A stretch of 64,000 nt of DNA, taken from Ambrosia x helenae (Eukaryota > Streptophyta > Magnoliopsida > Asterales > Asteraceae). Shown in pieces: positions 1 to 11,824 of the stretch. Positions within the stretch are counted from its first letter, which is position 1, and each line of letters opens with the position of its first letter. The stretch covers positions 1-64,000 of the forward strand of contig JAUTDX010002156.1 in the NCBI GenBank assembly GCA_030844895.1. The letters run 5' to 3'. A program made the position numbers and the translations under genes. The notes under the pieces are model-generated. The model made no database searches, was not told the DNA's origin, and saw nothing but the letters and a program-made list of their open reading frames with translations.

Positions 1-580
1 TTTTATACCCTCAATTCATGTACCTCTAAGCCAAAATTTTAGATAAAAGTTTGGTTTGGTTATTAAAAAAATTAACTCAACCGATAAAAACCAACAATCT
101 TACAAAATAAACTAAACCAGTTACCCAATTGGTCAATACAATCGTTTAGCCGATGACTTTAGTTTTTGTTGAGACTAATAACCGAACTGAATTGAACCAT
201 ACACACCTTTAGGATTTGTGTCCCCGCCGCATCGCGCGGGCATCCTATTAGTAAATCTAAAAACGAGAGCGTTAAACATTAATTAATTTGACAAACTATT
301 ATACCCAAACATGCGATTACAATACCGGACCAATACGCTTTAACGAACTAATCCAGTGACTTGATTAATCACCACCGGGGGACATGTGTCACCTATCATT
401 TGTTTGACACCTAAAACCCCACCCCCTTTATCTCTTGACAACACACACATATCACAGACCTTTCTCTTCTATTAATCTATACAACACACACACATTACAT
501 ATCCTCAGCAGAATTTAGAGAGAGAAAGTGACCAAGAAGGAAAGAGAAGTGACCAGAGAAAGAGTCGAAGGAAGAGAGAG
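1..580. other. AT-rich intergenic DNA with a possible Helitron 3' end
   Basis: No gene is visible. Positions 40-190 carry the low-complexity ACCGAA/TTCGGTT-type motif common in plant repeats. At 223-240 a GC-rich hairpin (arms CCCGC and GCGGG) is followed about 10 bases later by CTATTAGT, which resembles a Helitron 3' end but lacks the canonical CTRR. From about 420 the DNA becomes CA/GA-rich, like a transcribed leader, running into a GA-rich stretch at 515-600. Confidence 0.3.
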
Positions 581-775
581 ATGAACCGGTGGAAGAGAGA
601 GGAAACTAAGAAACATATCAGAGAAAAGGATCACCGGCGTCGGTCACTGACCAGTCGGCGCTGTGTACGACGGCAGGAATTGCTATGGTTGAGAGTTCCT
701 GTGAGATTAGCCATGACTCCGATGAACGAGGTAAGCCTGGTGATCGCGTGTCGAGTGCTAATCAAAAATTATTAA

Positions 776-1680
776 AAACAACTCTTTGCTACAAGGACTG
801 CAGTATAGGGAGTAGGGTTGTCGAACCACGAGGAGTATGTGGTTAGTGTTAATAACAATTTTTAATTATAATAATAGAAAAAACTAATAAAATTATGAAG
901 ATTAAACTAAGGTGCTGCTTTGCTTGCAAGAAAAGAAAGTGAGTGATTGAAAAGTAACAAAAAACAATAATATAATGAAAACGGTCACTCCGGTTTTTGA
1001 TTCGGTAATTTTAAAGCTACTCTGTAATTAAACCTAGCTTGGGAATCACATAACCTAGTTTGGGAATCACATAGACATGAACCTGTTTAAATTGTTCAAC
1101 CCAAATCAGTTATCTTAACACTAAATACAAATCAAATTATTCCTAGTGCAAGAAAACCAAGAAACGATGATATATTGTATCAATGCAAAGAAACTAAATC
1201 GTCTAGATTAGTCAAACATACAATTGAACCCAAAAGAACTTTAAGATGTTCACAAAATTCAATCCAAATACTAGGTGTAAAACAAAGTATAAACTAATAA
1301 AATAAATGAATCATTCATCCAGAGAAAACCGCGAGAGAATTAGCAGCACATGTTGATCAAGATTGGCACCTTTGATTCCGTGTGGCTCTTGTGCGTCCCT
1401 TCCTGTCTTCCGTAAAAAAAGACCTCTCCTTGTGCAGCCGCCACCAATCCTCCTCCAAGACCTCCACCGACTTCAGTTTTATTGGCCTTTTTTTCAAAAA
1501 ATAATTCCAGCCCAAGTTGCAACTCCATTTTCGGTTCTTTTCTAGGCCATAAAACAATTTGATGCTAGCCCAAATAATTCACAAAAGATCTGCCACGTAC
1601 CAAATTTTACTCAAGCCCACATCCCTTTTAGTTAGTTTCTTGTGATGCCCTCATTGTAATTCTTCGAAGTTTCAATAAGG
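776..1680. other. Unclassified repeat-like DNA, no gene seen
   Basis: AT-rich sequence without a convincing reading frame. Short direct duplications occur (for example the phrase around 1036-1050 is echoed at 1054-1070). The open frames on both strands at 1340-1560 overlap each other, match no family I recognise and look like chance. Confidence 0.4.
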
Positions 1681-1686
1681 GTATGT

Positions 1687-3592
1687 GTAGTGAAGGGCGT
1701 TATTGGGCGTTATGGAGATTAAAATATTATAAAGTAATAAAAAGAGCGTTATGGGGCGTTATAGGAAAAGAGGGTGTAGTGAGAAAGGGCGTTATAGGGC
1801 TTTATAAATGATTGGGTAATCATTGGTTAATTATTCTTTTCTTATTTAAATAATAATATTAAATACTCAATAATATTTCATTAAATAAATAAAAATTACA
1901 AATACTAAAAAAATTACAAAATACTAAAAAAATTACAAAATACTAAAAAAATTACAAATTAAAAAAAAATACAAATACTCATAGGTTATATTTTTGCTCG
2001 ATTTTGGCCTTTTGTTTCAAACACATTTCCAAGGTCTTGCCGCGCCGCTTAGGTAGTCGTGCGGCTTCGTGTAAAAGTCAAAGTCGCGTTGAAATTGTCG
2101 ATCCTTCATAAGCTCAACCACCTCTCAGAATTCTTGTATACGCTGAGCCCCGATGTCGTGTATGTCTTGGAGCCGTTGGTTCATCTCAGCAAACGTCGGG
2201 ATTAACTCGCTCACCCCCGACTAAGACTCCGCCGGGCGGCTCGAGCAGCCTTTCGACCGGGCGGACGGGGTATCTCATCCGCCCCCTCCTCCCCTGCAAA
2301 ATACGCATTTTCTTCGGCGTTTAGGTCGATGAAACACGCATTAGACGTAGGGGTTCCGGGTTCAAACCGAATCAGAGGTCTTCAATTTCTTTGAAGGCCT
2401 GTATTTCTGGCGCGAGATGAAGTTCCAACCATTGGGCGATGTTGGACCATTTGGAGCAGTTTTTCAGCAGCCGCCAAACCCTCAAGTACGGAAATTCCCC
2501 ATATTTTGTTTGTATTCTTTCAAAGCCGCCTCCAAAATATTTTCGTCGCTTTGGCCAGATTTCCACCTGTTCCGGGTGCGTTGATAAACACCTTGAAAGT
2601 TTGTGCATTTAAAGTTGATATCGGTCCACTTGCCCGATATAGAATCCTCGGGCCGGTAGTTCTCTCCCTTACCAGCTAGATCAAAAAATATTGCTCGGAC
2701 TCTTTTCCAAAAATCCCCTTTGGATTGATAGTTCGATAAAAAACAAACCAAAAAAATATATAAGTACCCGTTTAAAAAAGTATATGTAAAAAAAATATAA
2801 CATAACAAAAAATATATATCTTACAAACAATAGGATCCTCCGACACGTCAACCCACGCTCGAGCTAACGCGAACAAACTCGTCGTCATCCCATGGTTGTA
2901 CGGTTTTTTGGCGCGAGTTTCCGTCTCTTTCTTTTTGTGAGTCCGTCTTCCTCGCTCCGGTTGGTCGCACGGGCTCTTGCTCTTGCACCGGCTCCTGTGT
3001 CTCCAGAACCGATAGTGGGTCTTGCCAAACATTTGAGGACCCGAACATTTGAGATGTCCCAAACACTTGTGATGAGCTAAACCCACATCCCATGGATGAC
3101 CCGAAACCCCTTCCCATGTTAAAGTTATACATGTTCGGGTCCCGACCCATGGGTTGGTTTAACAGGTTCATAAAAGTTTATTGGTTTGAACCTGAACCCA
3201 GAGCTATGGGTTGGGTGTTGTTGCCAGTAGTTTGAGAACCGAACCCGAAACCACCTATAGCGAATGGATTCATCTTGTGTTTGCTTGTGTATGTAGAAAT
3301 TAGAAATTGTGTGTTTGTATGTGTGTGTGTGTTATGCTCTCTGTGAATGAAGGTTTGTATGTGTACGTGGATGAAGTATGTAAGTATGATGAAGGAGACC
3401 CATGATTTTTTTTTATAAAAGTAAATGACCGTTCAACGGTCAAAAGATTCGCACGTGGCCCAAAGCAAGACAACGCCCGTTGTTTGCATAACGATTGAAC
3501 TCAAAACGCCGCCATAGCGCCCGGGGGGGGTGTTCCCCGGCGCTATGGTGGCCAAAGCGCTTCCCTTAACGCTGCACTACTTATGAACTAAT
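1687..3592 (-). mobile_element. Decayed Harbinger/PIF-type element, ORF1 only
   Basis: The stretch enclosing the ORF1-like pseudogene begins with TAGTGAAGGGCGTTA-type sequence (repeated at about 1776-1795) and ends with an imperfect inverted counterpart (reverse complement TAGTGCAGCGTTAAGGG) at about 3570-3588. Both ends are rich in GCGTTAT/GCGCTATGG motifs. No DDE transposase is present, so this is a non-autonomous or deleted copy. An exact target-site duplication was not found. A three-copy run of a roughly 20-bp A-rich unit lies at 1896-1960. Confidence 0.45.
1979..3273 (-). pseudogene. Myb/SANT-like Harbinger ORF1-type protein (often named 'GST T3-like'), broken
   Basis: Read on the minus strand from ATG 3273-3271. 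The N-terminus is Gly/Phe/Ser/Asn-rich. An in-frame TAA at 3178-3180 interrupts it, after which the frame continues through a QEPVQEQEPVRPTGARK segment. A frameshift near 2850-2880 leads into the trihelix signature AWVDVSEDP. A probable AT-rich intron (about 2730-2815) precedes FWKRVRAIFFDL, and another frameshift near 2500 precedes the family hallmark FPYLRVWRLLKNCSKW. The remainder degrades before a Lys-rich C-terminus at 1979. In Harbinger elements this protein partners the transposase and binds the element ends; in plant annotation it is often mislabelled glutathione S-transferase T3-like. One stop and at least two frameshifts make it a pseudogene. Confidence 0.75.
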
Positions 3593-3633
3593 AGTATTTG
3601 GCCTACTGAAACAAAATATAACAATTTGTATCA

Positions 3634-3654
3634 AAGTACTAATAAGGTCCTATT
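3634..3654. repeat. LINE target-site duplication, 5' copy
   Basis: AAAGTACTAATAAGGTCCTA here matches AAAGTACTAATAAAGTCC just after the LINE poly(A) (from about 5918) with one or two differences. This brackets the insertion 3655-5920. The LINE coding sequence appears to begin inside the last bases of the duplication (CCTATTAGTTTG reads PISL), consistent with microhomology at 5' truncation. Confidence 0.8.
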
Positions 3655-5920
3655 AGTTTGGTTGGCGTTATTAATAAGGTGCTATCGAAGGTGTTGGTGA
3701 TGCGATTGAGGCCGTTTCTACCACGGCTAGTGTCGGAGGAACAAACGGCTTTTATTAGTGAGCGGAATATTCTTGATGGCCCATTGATCTTAAATGAGAC
3801 TATAGCGTGGATGAAGAAAGCTAAGCTTAAAGGGTTTTTTCTTAAAGTCGATATAGAAAAGGCATATGATTCATTGCGTTGGGATTTTTTAGAAGATATT
3901 CTTTTACAAATGAACTTTTCTCAAAAGTGGCGCGGTTGGATAATGTCCAATGTGAGTAGCTCTCGATCCTCGGTGTTAGTTAATGGCTCTCCCACAACGG
4001 AGTTTATGTGTCAACGGGGCCTTCGTCAAGGGGATCCCCTCTCGCCTTTTCTTTTTATTATCGCGATGGAGGCTCTTAGTCGGATAATGAAGAGGGCGTG
4101 CCTGTTAGGGGTGTTTCATGGCATTCGTGTGGGGGGTAGTGGTCCCTTAATTTCTCACTTCATTTATGCAGACGATGTGGTCTTTTGTGGCGAGTGGTCT
4201 ACTATGAATGCGAAGAATTTAAGGCGTCTATTGCGGTGTTTCTACTTGATTTCAGGGTTGCGGATTAGCTCACAAAAAAGTCGCCTTTATGGGGTCGGTG
4301 TAGAGGAATGGGAGGTGGCCAATTTGGCCTCGGCCATCAACTGTTCATATGACAAGCTTCCATTTATGCATCTTGGGGTGCCCATTGCCATGAACATGAA
4401 TCTAGTAAAGAGTTGGGAACCGGTAATTGAGAAGGTGAAAAAACGTTTATCTAATTGGAAGGCGAAATGCTTATCCTATGGTGGAAGGATTATTTTACTC
4501 AAGTCGGTGTTGAGTTCGCTTCCGCTTTATTATTTTTCATTATTCCGGGCGCCGGTGCAAGTCATTGATAACCTCGAAAGGATTCGACGGAGATTTTTTT
4601 GGGGCGGTACGGAAGAGGTTGATAAACTGAGTTGGCTTGCCTGGGAAAAAGTGGTCACTCCTATTAAATATGGGGGTATTGGGTTGGGCGCTCTTCGCGA
4701 CGCTAATGTGAGTCTACTTACCAAATGGTGGTGGCGTTTCAAGACTAGTCGAGGTGATCTTTGGCGCAAAGTAGTTTGGTCCATACATAGTTCTGGCAGG
4801 GGATGGTCTTTTCTTCCGATTAAACCCACAGTGGCTGGTTCATGGAAACAAATAGCAAGTATTCCAAACTTGCTGTCTTCGCTACACCTGGATCCTCATA
4901 AGATGATAAAGGGTACACTCCGGGATGGTTCGGACATTCATTCTGGCTGGATTGGTGGCTGTCTGATGATGTTTTGCAGCGAAAATTCCCTCTCCTGTTT
5001 GCACTAGATAAAAACAAGGCCTGTTTTGTTTCGGACAGGTTAGATTCATCGCAGGGGGGGGGGGGGTTTCTTTCAGCTGGGAATGGCGTAGGATGTTATC
5101 TGGAGTGGATGAATTAACGCAGCTGCAGGAGCTTCAGGCGTTGATCGCTGGTTCCTCCATTTCAGCAGGTAAAGACGGCTGGTCAGCGGCATTCGACGGG
5201 TCAGGAGTCTTTTCAGTGAAGGCGATGAAGGAGTGTATTGTAAAGGCAAATGTGGTTGTTCCGGAGGAGGTTTACGACTGGTGTAATTGGGTCCCTCGTA
5301 AGGTCACCATTGTGGCGTGGCGTGCGTTCTTAGACAGATTGCCAACGGCTGAAGCGCTTACTCGCAGGAATATTGTTATGGAGTCTACAATGTGTCGGTT
5401 GTGCGAAGAAAGTACGGAGTCGGCTGAGCATTTATTTACGGGATGCCCGATTGCAATGGACATTTGGCAGGCGGTGTTCTCTTGGTGCAATGTGCCTAAT
5501 ATGTTTTTCTTTCATGTCCGGGATTTGTTGCAATTTCACAAAACGGCGAAAACGACGTCCAAGGCCAGAAAGCGTTTTATGGCGTGGTGGTCACTACTTT
5601 TTGGTCCCTATGGAAGGCGCGGAATGATCGTATTCATAATAATAAAGCGGTCGTGGCTCGGGTTGTATTTGAAGAGATTAAGATTATGAGTTATCTATGG
5701 ATCACTAACCGGGGGAAGATGTCGGATATGACGTGGGATGCTTGGGGTAGGTTTGATTCGTCTAAGATGGGGTAAAGGTCGGGGTGTTTTGTTATGTTTG
5801 CGGTTTTCCTTATTTCGGGTTGTTTGTGTGTCCTTTTTCGGTTTTGTTGTATCTCGGACATTGTTGCTAGCATCTTGTTAGCTTATTGAATAAAAGTTGT
5901 TTGGCCGTTCAAAAAAAAAA
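3655..5920 (+). mobile_element. 5'-truncated L1-like LINE with poly(A) tail
   Basis: A non-LTR retrotransposon fragment about 2.27 kb long. It starts inside the reverse transcriptase domain, contains RT, linker and zf-RVT regions, has a short 3' UTR and ends in A10 at 5911-5920. Flanking direct repeats of about 18-21 bp mark it as a bona fide target-primed insertion. The last unique bases before the poly(A) are TTGGCCGTTC, a tail also found on two SINEs in this window. The endonuclease and ORF1 are missing, as expected of 5' truncation during reverse transcription. Confidence 0.88.
3658..5775 (+). pseudogene. LINE reverse transcriptase and zf-RVT region, frameshifted
   Basis: 3658-5007 encodes most of an RVT_1 domain: AFISERNILDGPLILNE, the palm aspartate in KVDIEKAYDSLRW, RGLRQGDPLSPFLF and the catalytic YADD at 4165-4176, then a thumb/linker with GLGALRDANVSLLTKWWWR. 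The reading then shifts (near 4910-4930, and again at the G11 run about 5055-5066) to 5093-5689, which holds zf-RVT: VAWRAFLDRLPTAEAL, then CRLCEE and HLFTGC. A further shift leads to 5584-5775 (TFWSLWKARND). YADD is intact, but at least three frame breaks make it non-functional. In living elements this enzyme copies LINE RNA at a nicked target and can also mobilise SINEs. Confidence 0.88.
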
Positions 5921-5941
5921 GTACTAATAAAGTCCATTAAA

Positions 5942-6120
5942 TTCCACCTCAATTTAAGAAGTTGATTCCCCAACTTCCTGATGATGAACCGACCGTTGCT
6001 CCCAGTTCAACATAAATGCCAGACCTGATTAGTTCTCAGCAAGATCAACAGCCAGAAAAGCTACCGCTTGACGATAAACCTAAGTACAAACGTCGTGGTA
6101 GGCCTCCAAAGTCTGTACGT
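5942..6120 (+). pseudogene. AT-hook-containing gene fragment
   Basis: Just beyond the LINE's 3' duplication a frame reads KLIPQLPDDEPTVAPSST, an in-frame TAA at about 6013, then a Gln/Pro-rich stretch ending in KYKRRGRPPKS at about 6088-6117. RRGRPPK is the AT-hook core (R/P-R-G-R-P), a minor-groove DNA-binding motif. The fragment has no start codon and one stop, and its matching upstream part is not seen on the other side of the LINE. It is either a broken exon of an older gene or a passenger in another repeat. The parent gene is not recognised. Confidence 0.4.
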
Positions 6121-6160
6121 TTATTCTTTAGGGGAGAGTTTATAATATCTTTTATTTTTA

Positions 6161-6414
6161 GGGGTATTAGATTTTAATAATCCGAAGTTTGGGCCATTGG
6201 CCAATAATAATTCAAACTTTAACGTTAGGCCATTGGCCAATAATCATGCTGATGTGGCATGATGACTAGGACGCTGAGTCCCTTAACTGGGTTAGTAACG
6301 GAGGTTCATTTTTGACACCCACATCTTCACTTGGGATTATTCTGGCCCAACGTTAAAGTTTGGATTATTATTGGCCAATGGTCCAAAATTTAGATTATTC
6401 AAATCCAATACCCC
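6161..6414. mobile_element. MITE, 254 bp, TIR GGGGTATTRGATTT
   Basis: The ends are inverted copies: GGGGTATTAGATTTTAATAA on the left, and its imperfect reverse complement (AATCCAATACCCC) on the right. Subterminal inverted copies of TTGGCCAATG also occur, and GGCCATTGGCCAATAAT is tandemly repeated inside. Flanks read TTATTTTTA and TTATTTTTTTA, suggesting a 9-bp-type duplication as in Mutator-like elements. No coding capacity. The whole unit could fold into a long hairpin. Confidence 0.65.
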
Positions 6415-6795
6415 TTATTTTTTTAGAGAGAAGTCTTCACGGCGCCTCCCTCACTACCACCACCGCCACTCCTTCTCTGCCTCCGGCTGCACCGTGTTCG
6501 AGACTTCATAAAAGCTAGTCTCTTTTTTTGGCATTTCCATGTGCAATTATTATTAAAGCTGCTTAATTTGTAGGTAATTATATATTATTAACTCTTCAAA
6601 TTTCTTTTTTTTTAATATTGTATTCTTTACAGTAATTTAGTTAATCAAAGTTCACAACCTAATCCATATTTATTAGGTTTAGTGAAGCCAAGACAGAATT
6701 CACTTGATTATATGTTTTGGTTAAATTGACACATAGGTGGAAGAAAAGTAAGGGTGTTCATTATTCGGATAAAAACCGAATCAACCGAAACTTAA
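6415..6795. other. Intergenic DNA before the gypsy element
   Basis: A Ser/Pro-coding-like CACCACCACC stretch at about 6450-6490, then AT-rich DNA. No frame is supported. The last 60 bases carry the ACCGAA-type low-complexity repeat that continues on the other side of the gypsy insertion at 12044-12180, showing the retrotransposon landed in an older repeat. Confidence 0.5.
6791..6795. repeat. Gypsy target-site duplication CTTAA (5')
   Basis: CTTAA immediately before the 5' LTR is repeated at 12039-12043 right after the 3' LTR. Confidence 0.9.
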
Positions 6796-7009
6796 TGATA
6801 CAAGTACAGGGGTATTATGGGAAATATTGTAATAGTAAAGGACTAATAGTGTAATATGTCGAAAGTTTGAATGGTTGTTATAGTTTGTGTTTAGGCGGGA
6901 ATGTTAGTTAGCTGAATGTGTATAAATATATGATCAAGATAATAAGAAAGCTAGCTATGATTTGACCATTTCTCTTCTCTTGTGATTCTATCTCATTTCT
7001 TAGTTAACA
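6796..7009 (+). repeat. 5' LTR of gypsy element, 214 bp
   Basis: Starts TGATACAAGTACAGGG and ends TTAGTTAACA, with the TG...CA termini of LTRs. It differs from the 3' LTR at only one base (T at 7004 versus C at the matching position), so the insertion is young. TATAAATATATG at about 6922 is the likely TATA box for the element's transcript. Confidence 0.95.
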
Positions 7010-7012
7010 ATT

Positions 7013-7024
7013 TGGTATCAGAGC
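7013..7024 (+). promoter_or_regulatory. Primer-binding site, initiator tRNA-Met
   Basis: TGGTATCAGAGC begins three bases after the 5' LTR. It is complementary to the 3' end of plant initiator tRNA-Met, the usual minus-strand primer for this group. Confidence 0.92.
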
Positions 7025-7385
7025 TGCCGGTTCTCGGCCTCAGACCACCACCACCAACCGTCGTAACTAACCACCACCAACCACCACCAACCACCATAAC
7101 CAACGCTCTAATTCACAATTAACTACCATAAATCTTCAAAATTCATCGTTCTCATCTTAAAAACATCTACAATCTTCGATTAATCGTTTCTGTTCTTGAA
7201 GAATTTCATCAATTCTTCTTCCATTTTTCATTTCAGCGTTTAATCTTCTGTTTTCATTTGGTTGTTCTGTTTCTTTTGTTTCTTGATTTGATCAATTGTT
7301 GATCAGATTACTCCATTGAACTGATCATTCAGGTCATTCAATTCTATAGACCAGTCAATTTGTGATTTGTCTATTCCTATTCAAA

Positions 7386-10300
7386 ATGTCTACTCGAAAT
7401 CAGTCCTTAGAACAGAAACTTCAAGAACATGATTCTTCTCTAGAAGGATTAAAGAATAACATGACAGCCATGAAAGATCAGATTGAAGCTCAAGTGTCTG
7501 AAATCTTAAAAACTATTTAGAATATGTCTCATACTCAAAACCATGGTACCAATCAGTTTGGATCTGGTACAATGGAGCCTTATAACAGTCACACCAATCG
7601 CCTCACAAAGATTTATTTCCACAAGTTTAATGGAGAAAATGTGGAGGGATGGCTGTGTAAGGTGGAACATTTCTTTGCTATAGATAGTACCCCTGAACAT
7701 GTGAAAGTGAAGTTGGCTATTGTTCACATAGATGATGTTGCACTGTTGTGGCATCAGTCCTTTGTGAAATCAAGAGGGGTAGTATTGAAGGAATGTTATG
7801 GGGGGAGTATAAAAGTTTTCTGACTGCAAGATTTGGCAGTGTTATTAATCAAGATGCTATGGGAGCTCTTGCGGCTATCAAACAAACTGGCACATTGAAA
7901 GAATTGTGTCAAGAGTTTGACCTAGCATTAACTAAAGTGTCAATTCCAGATGAATATGCTGTAAGCTTGTTCTCAAGGGCTGTCAAACCTGAGATTGGGT
8001 ATCCAGTAAGATTGTTGAGACCCAAGAACATCCCTGAGGCCTGTCTGTTGGCCAGATATCAAGATGAGAACCTATCTGCAACCAATACAGGTTGGAATAA
8101 GAGCACTAAGAGTTCTTATACTTCTACCAGCCGAATCACACCTACTTCTAACACAACCAATCTTTCTTTGTTACCTAAACCTACACTTAACCTTAAACCT
8201 GTAAACTCAAAAAGATGGACCTTATCCCATAAAGAAATTGAAGAAAAGAGATCTAAAGGGGAGTGTTTTGGATGTCAGGAGAAGTATACTCCTGGACATG
8301 TTTGTAAAAACAAGCAGCTATTCTCCATTGAGTTAGTAGGGGAGGAAACTACTGAAGAAATACCACAAGATCAATTTGAAGAAGTGGCAGAAACCATGCA
8401 GCAACACATGCATGTGCAAGAACCAAAGATTTTCCTTAATGCAATGATGGGAGTCCCTTCTTTTTCTACCATGAGAGTTAAAGGGTCTATTGGTACCAAG
8501 ATTCTGCAAATCTTGACTGATTTAGGCTCTATACACAATTTCTTGGATGAGAAGTTGGCTAACAAGATGAGATGTCCTTTGAAGTCCATTCCAGCAGTCA
8601 AAGTAACAGTGGCAGATGGAACTAAAGTCACCTGTACTAAGATGTGTCCTGATTTCCAGTGGATGATGCAAGGTATATGGTTTAAAACTGATGTCATTAT
8701 TATTCCTTTAACAAACTATAACATGGTCTTAGGGGTTCAGTGGTTGCAAACCCTTAATGATATAGTTTGGAACTTTGAAGAAATGACTATGAAGTTTAAA
8801 GTTGATCAAAAATGGGTTGAACTTAAAGGAATAGAAAATAATGATATAGCCCTTTGTTCTGCTGAAAAAATGGAATCAATGATTGAAAAGGGTCAAGTGA
8901 TAATTGAGGGTCAGATGTTCAGTTTACAAGCTGTTAATGACAATTCATTTCAGCATGAAACTAACATCAAGGATGTGAATCCTAATGAGGCTTTAACAAA
9001 GTTGTTCGCATCATATGAGGATGTGTTTGCTATACCTACAACTTTACCTCCTAAAAGATCATGTGACCATAGAATAATCTTGAAAGATGAAACCATTACC
9101 ATTAATCAAAAGGCCTATAGATACCCTGCTGCACAAAAGGATATCCTTGAAAAAATGACTAAAGAGTTGATAGAAACTGGAGTGGTTAGGGACAGTCAGA
9201 GTTCTTTTGCCTCTCCAGTTGTTTTAGTCAAAAAGAAAGATGGATCATGGAGGTTTTGTGTTGATTATAGACAATTGAATGCTGCTACTGTTAAGAATAG
9301 ATTCCCTATACCATTGATTGAAGAGTTACTAGATGAATTGGGGGGGTGCTAGTGTATTTTCTAAGCTGGATTTAAGGGCAGGGTATCACCAAATTAGAAT
9401 GGATGAAAGGGATGTGTCTAAGACAACATTTAGAACACATCAGGGGCTGTTTGAATTTGTTGTAATGCCTTTTGGCTTAACAAATGCCCCTGCTACCTTT
9501 CAATCCCTCATGAACTCAGTTTTCAAAGATTTACTAAGGAAAACTACCTTAGTTTTCTTTGATGATATTCTGGTTTATAGTCCTGATATGAACCAGCATG
9601 TTCATGATTTGGAACAAGTGTTAAAGTTGTTGAGAGCCAATTCACTGATGGCTAAGAAGTCAAAATGTTCTTTTGGTGGATCCTCAGTAGAGTATCTAGG
9701 CCATGTGATTTCAGGGAAAGGTGTGCAGACAGATCCCAATAAAATTGCAGCTATTAAACAATGGCCTCTACCTAAGGATATCAAGCAGTTAAGGGGATTC
9801 TTAGGCCTAGCAGGCTATTACAGGAGGTTTATAAAGTATGTTGGGGTATTGGCAAGGCCTCTAACAGATCTGTTGAAGAAGGATGCATTTAAATGGAATG
9901 CAGGGGCATTACAGTCATTTTATCAGTTGAAAGAAGCCTATACTACTGCTCCAGTTTTGGCTTTACCTGATGTGTCTAAAGAATTTGTTGTTGAGACTGA
10001 TGCATCCTCAAAAGGTTTAGGGGCAGTTCTTATGCAAGAGGGACACCCTTTAGCCTTTATTAGTAAACCCTTATCTATTAGACAGCAGTCACTATCTGTC
10101 TATGAAAAGGAGCTCTTAGCAATCTTGATGGCTGTCAAACATTGGCATCATTATTTGATTACTAAGAAGTTCCTTATTAAGACTGATCATAAGAGTTTAA
10201 AACACTTATTGACCCAGAAAATTACTACACCTCTTCAACAAACATGGCTTCCCAAGCTTATGGGGTATGATTATGATATTTGTTACAAGAAAGGGGTAGA

Positions 10301-11794
10301 AAATTCTGTAGCAGATGGTTTATCTAGAGTATCTAGCCTTGCTTTATTTGAAATGGGTCTTAGTACCATCAATCCTATGCTGCTTAAAAGAATCAAAGAT
10401 TCCTGGATTAATGAGTCTAAGGCACAACAAGTTATTCAGAAGTTATCAAATGGGCAACAAGTTAAGCATTTTTCTTGGGATGGGCAACTGTTGAAAAGGA
10501 AATCCAAGTTGTGGATAGGTGATGATGAACAGCTTAAGAAGGATATCTTGGAATTATTTCATTCATCTCCTGTGGGGGGCCATTCAGGTTTCATTCCTAC
10601 TCTTAAAAAGCTACAATCTTTTTGTCATTGGAAAGGTTGTTCAAAAGCTGTTTTTCTTTTGTCAAATCCAGCCATACTTGTCAACAAGCCAAGTATGAAC
10701 CTGTTGCTAACCCTGGCCTTTTACAACCCTTACCTGAACCCTCACATGTTTTCACTGATATTTCAATGGACTTTATCTCTGGTCTCCCTAAAGTACAAGG
10801 CAAAGACACTATCCTAGTCATTATTGACAGATTAACAAAGTATGCCCATTTTGTTTCCCTATCCCATCCTTATGGAGCACCTCAAGTGGCTCAAGCTGTG
10901 CTTGATTTTGTATTCAAATTACATGGTTGCCCCATGACCATTGTCACTGATAGGGATCCTATTTTTCTAAGCCAGTTTTGGAAGGAATTCATGAAGTTAC
11001 AGGGGGTTCAATTGTCCTATTCCACTGCCTACCATCCTCAAACTGATGGTCAGACAGAAGTATTAAACAGATGCCTTGAATCCTACTTGAGATGTATGTG
11101 TATGCAGGCTCCCATTCAATGGCTTAAATGGTTCAGTTTGGCTGAATGGTGGTATAACACTACATATCATTCAGCAATCAAAACATCACCCTTTGAAGCC
11201 CTTTATGGGTATCCTCCTCCTTTACGCATTCCTTACATAGCTGGTGATACTGCAATTGCAGATGTTGAGCAGTTGCATCATGATAGGGAGGAAATGATTG
11301 TGCATTTGAAGCAGACCTTACAAGAAGCCAGGCATAGAATGAAGCAACAAGCAGATAAGAATAGAAGTGAAAGGGAGTTTCAGGTGGGAGACTGGGTCTA
11401 TTTGAAGCTTAGACCTTTTGTTCAGACCTCACTTCTTAGAGTTCAGAAACATTCTAAGTTGGGGCCTAGATTCTTTGGACCTTTCTTGATTATTGCTAAG
11501 GTGGGAAAGGTAGCCTACAGATTGGATCTTCCTGAGAATGCTCAGATACATAATGTGTTTCATGTGTCATTGCTAAAAAGAGCCTATGGTCAACACATCC
11601 CTACATTACCACTGCCTGTTGGTGCTCATTTTATGTTGCAGCCAAGAGCTATTGTGGATCGCAGAGTGGTAAGAAGAGCAGATAAGATGGTGAGACAGTT
11701 GTTGGTTCATTGGGAAGGGCTGCCAATTTCTGAGGCTAGCTGGGAATTTGAGGAAGATTTTTTGCTCAGATTTCCTGGATTTGCAGATTCTTGA
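7386..11794 (+). pseudogene. Gypsy gag-pol polyprotein, disrupted
   Basis: Starts MSTRNQSLEQKLQEHD, with an in-frame TAG at 7518-7520 and a frameshift near 7795 inside gag. The gag zinc knuckle CFGCQEKYTPGHVC lies at about 8269-8310. The protease motif reads LTDLGS rather than D-S/T-G. RT has FPIPLIEELLDEL, interrupted by one extra G in the run at 9340-9346, then LDLRAGYHQIRM and the catalytic FDDIL at about 9558. RNase H has ETDASSKGLGAVL and integrase has MDFISGLP, TDRDPIF and TDGQTEVLN. Another frameshift sits near 10640, between the RNase H/linker and the integrase. The C-terminus holds the chromodomain piece LLVHWEGLPISEASWE, thought to target heterochromatin. One stop and three frameshifts make it inactive in cis. 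Confidence 0.92.
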
Positions 11795-11810
11795 GGACAA
11801 GAATCATTTT

Positions 11811-11824
11811 TAGGGGGGGTGTTA
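11811..11824 (+). promoter_or_regulatory. Polypurine tract of gypsy element
   Basis: TAGGGGGGGTGTTA sits directly before the 3' LTR, the position and composition expected of the plus-strand primer. Confidence 0.8.

Noticed and set aside
218..252. Helitron 3' terminus
   Set aside because: The hairpin is present but the terminal CTRR is not canonical and no 5' end lies in the window, so it is only mentioned as possible.
581..775. 64-codon Arg-rich frame after a GA-rich leader, with a GAG|GTAAGC donor-like end
   Set aside because: It could be a first exon, but no downstream exon or homologue is recognisable and the composition follows from GA-rich DNA.
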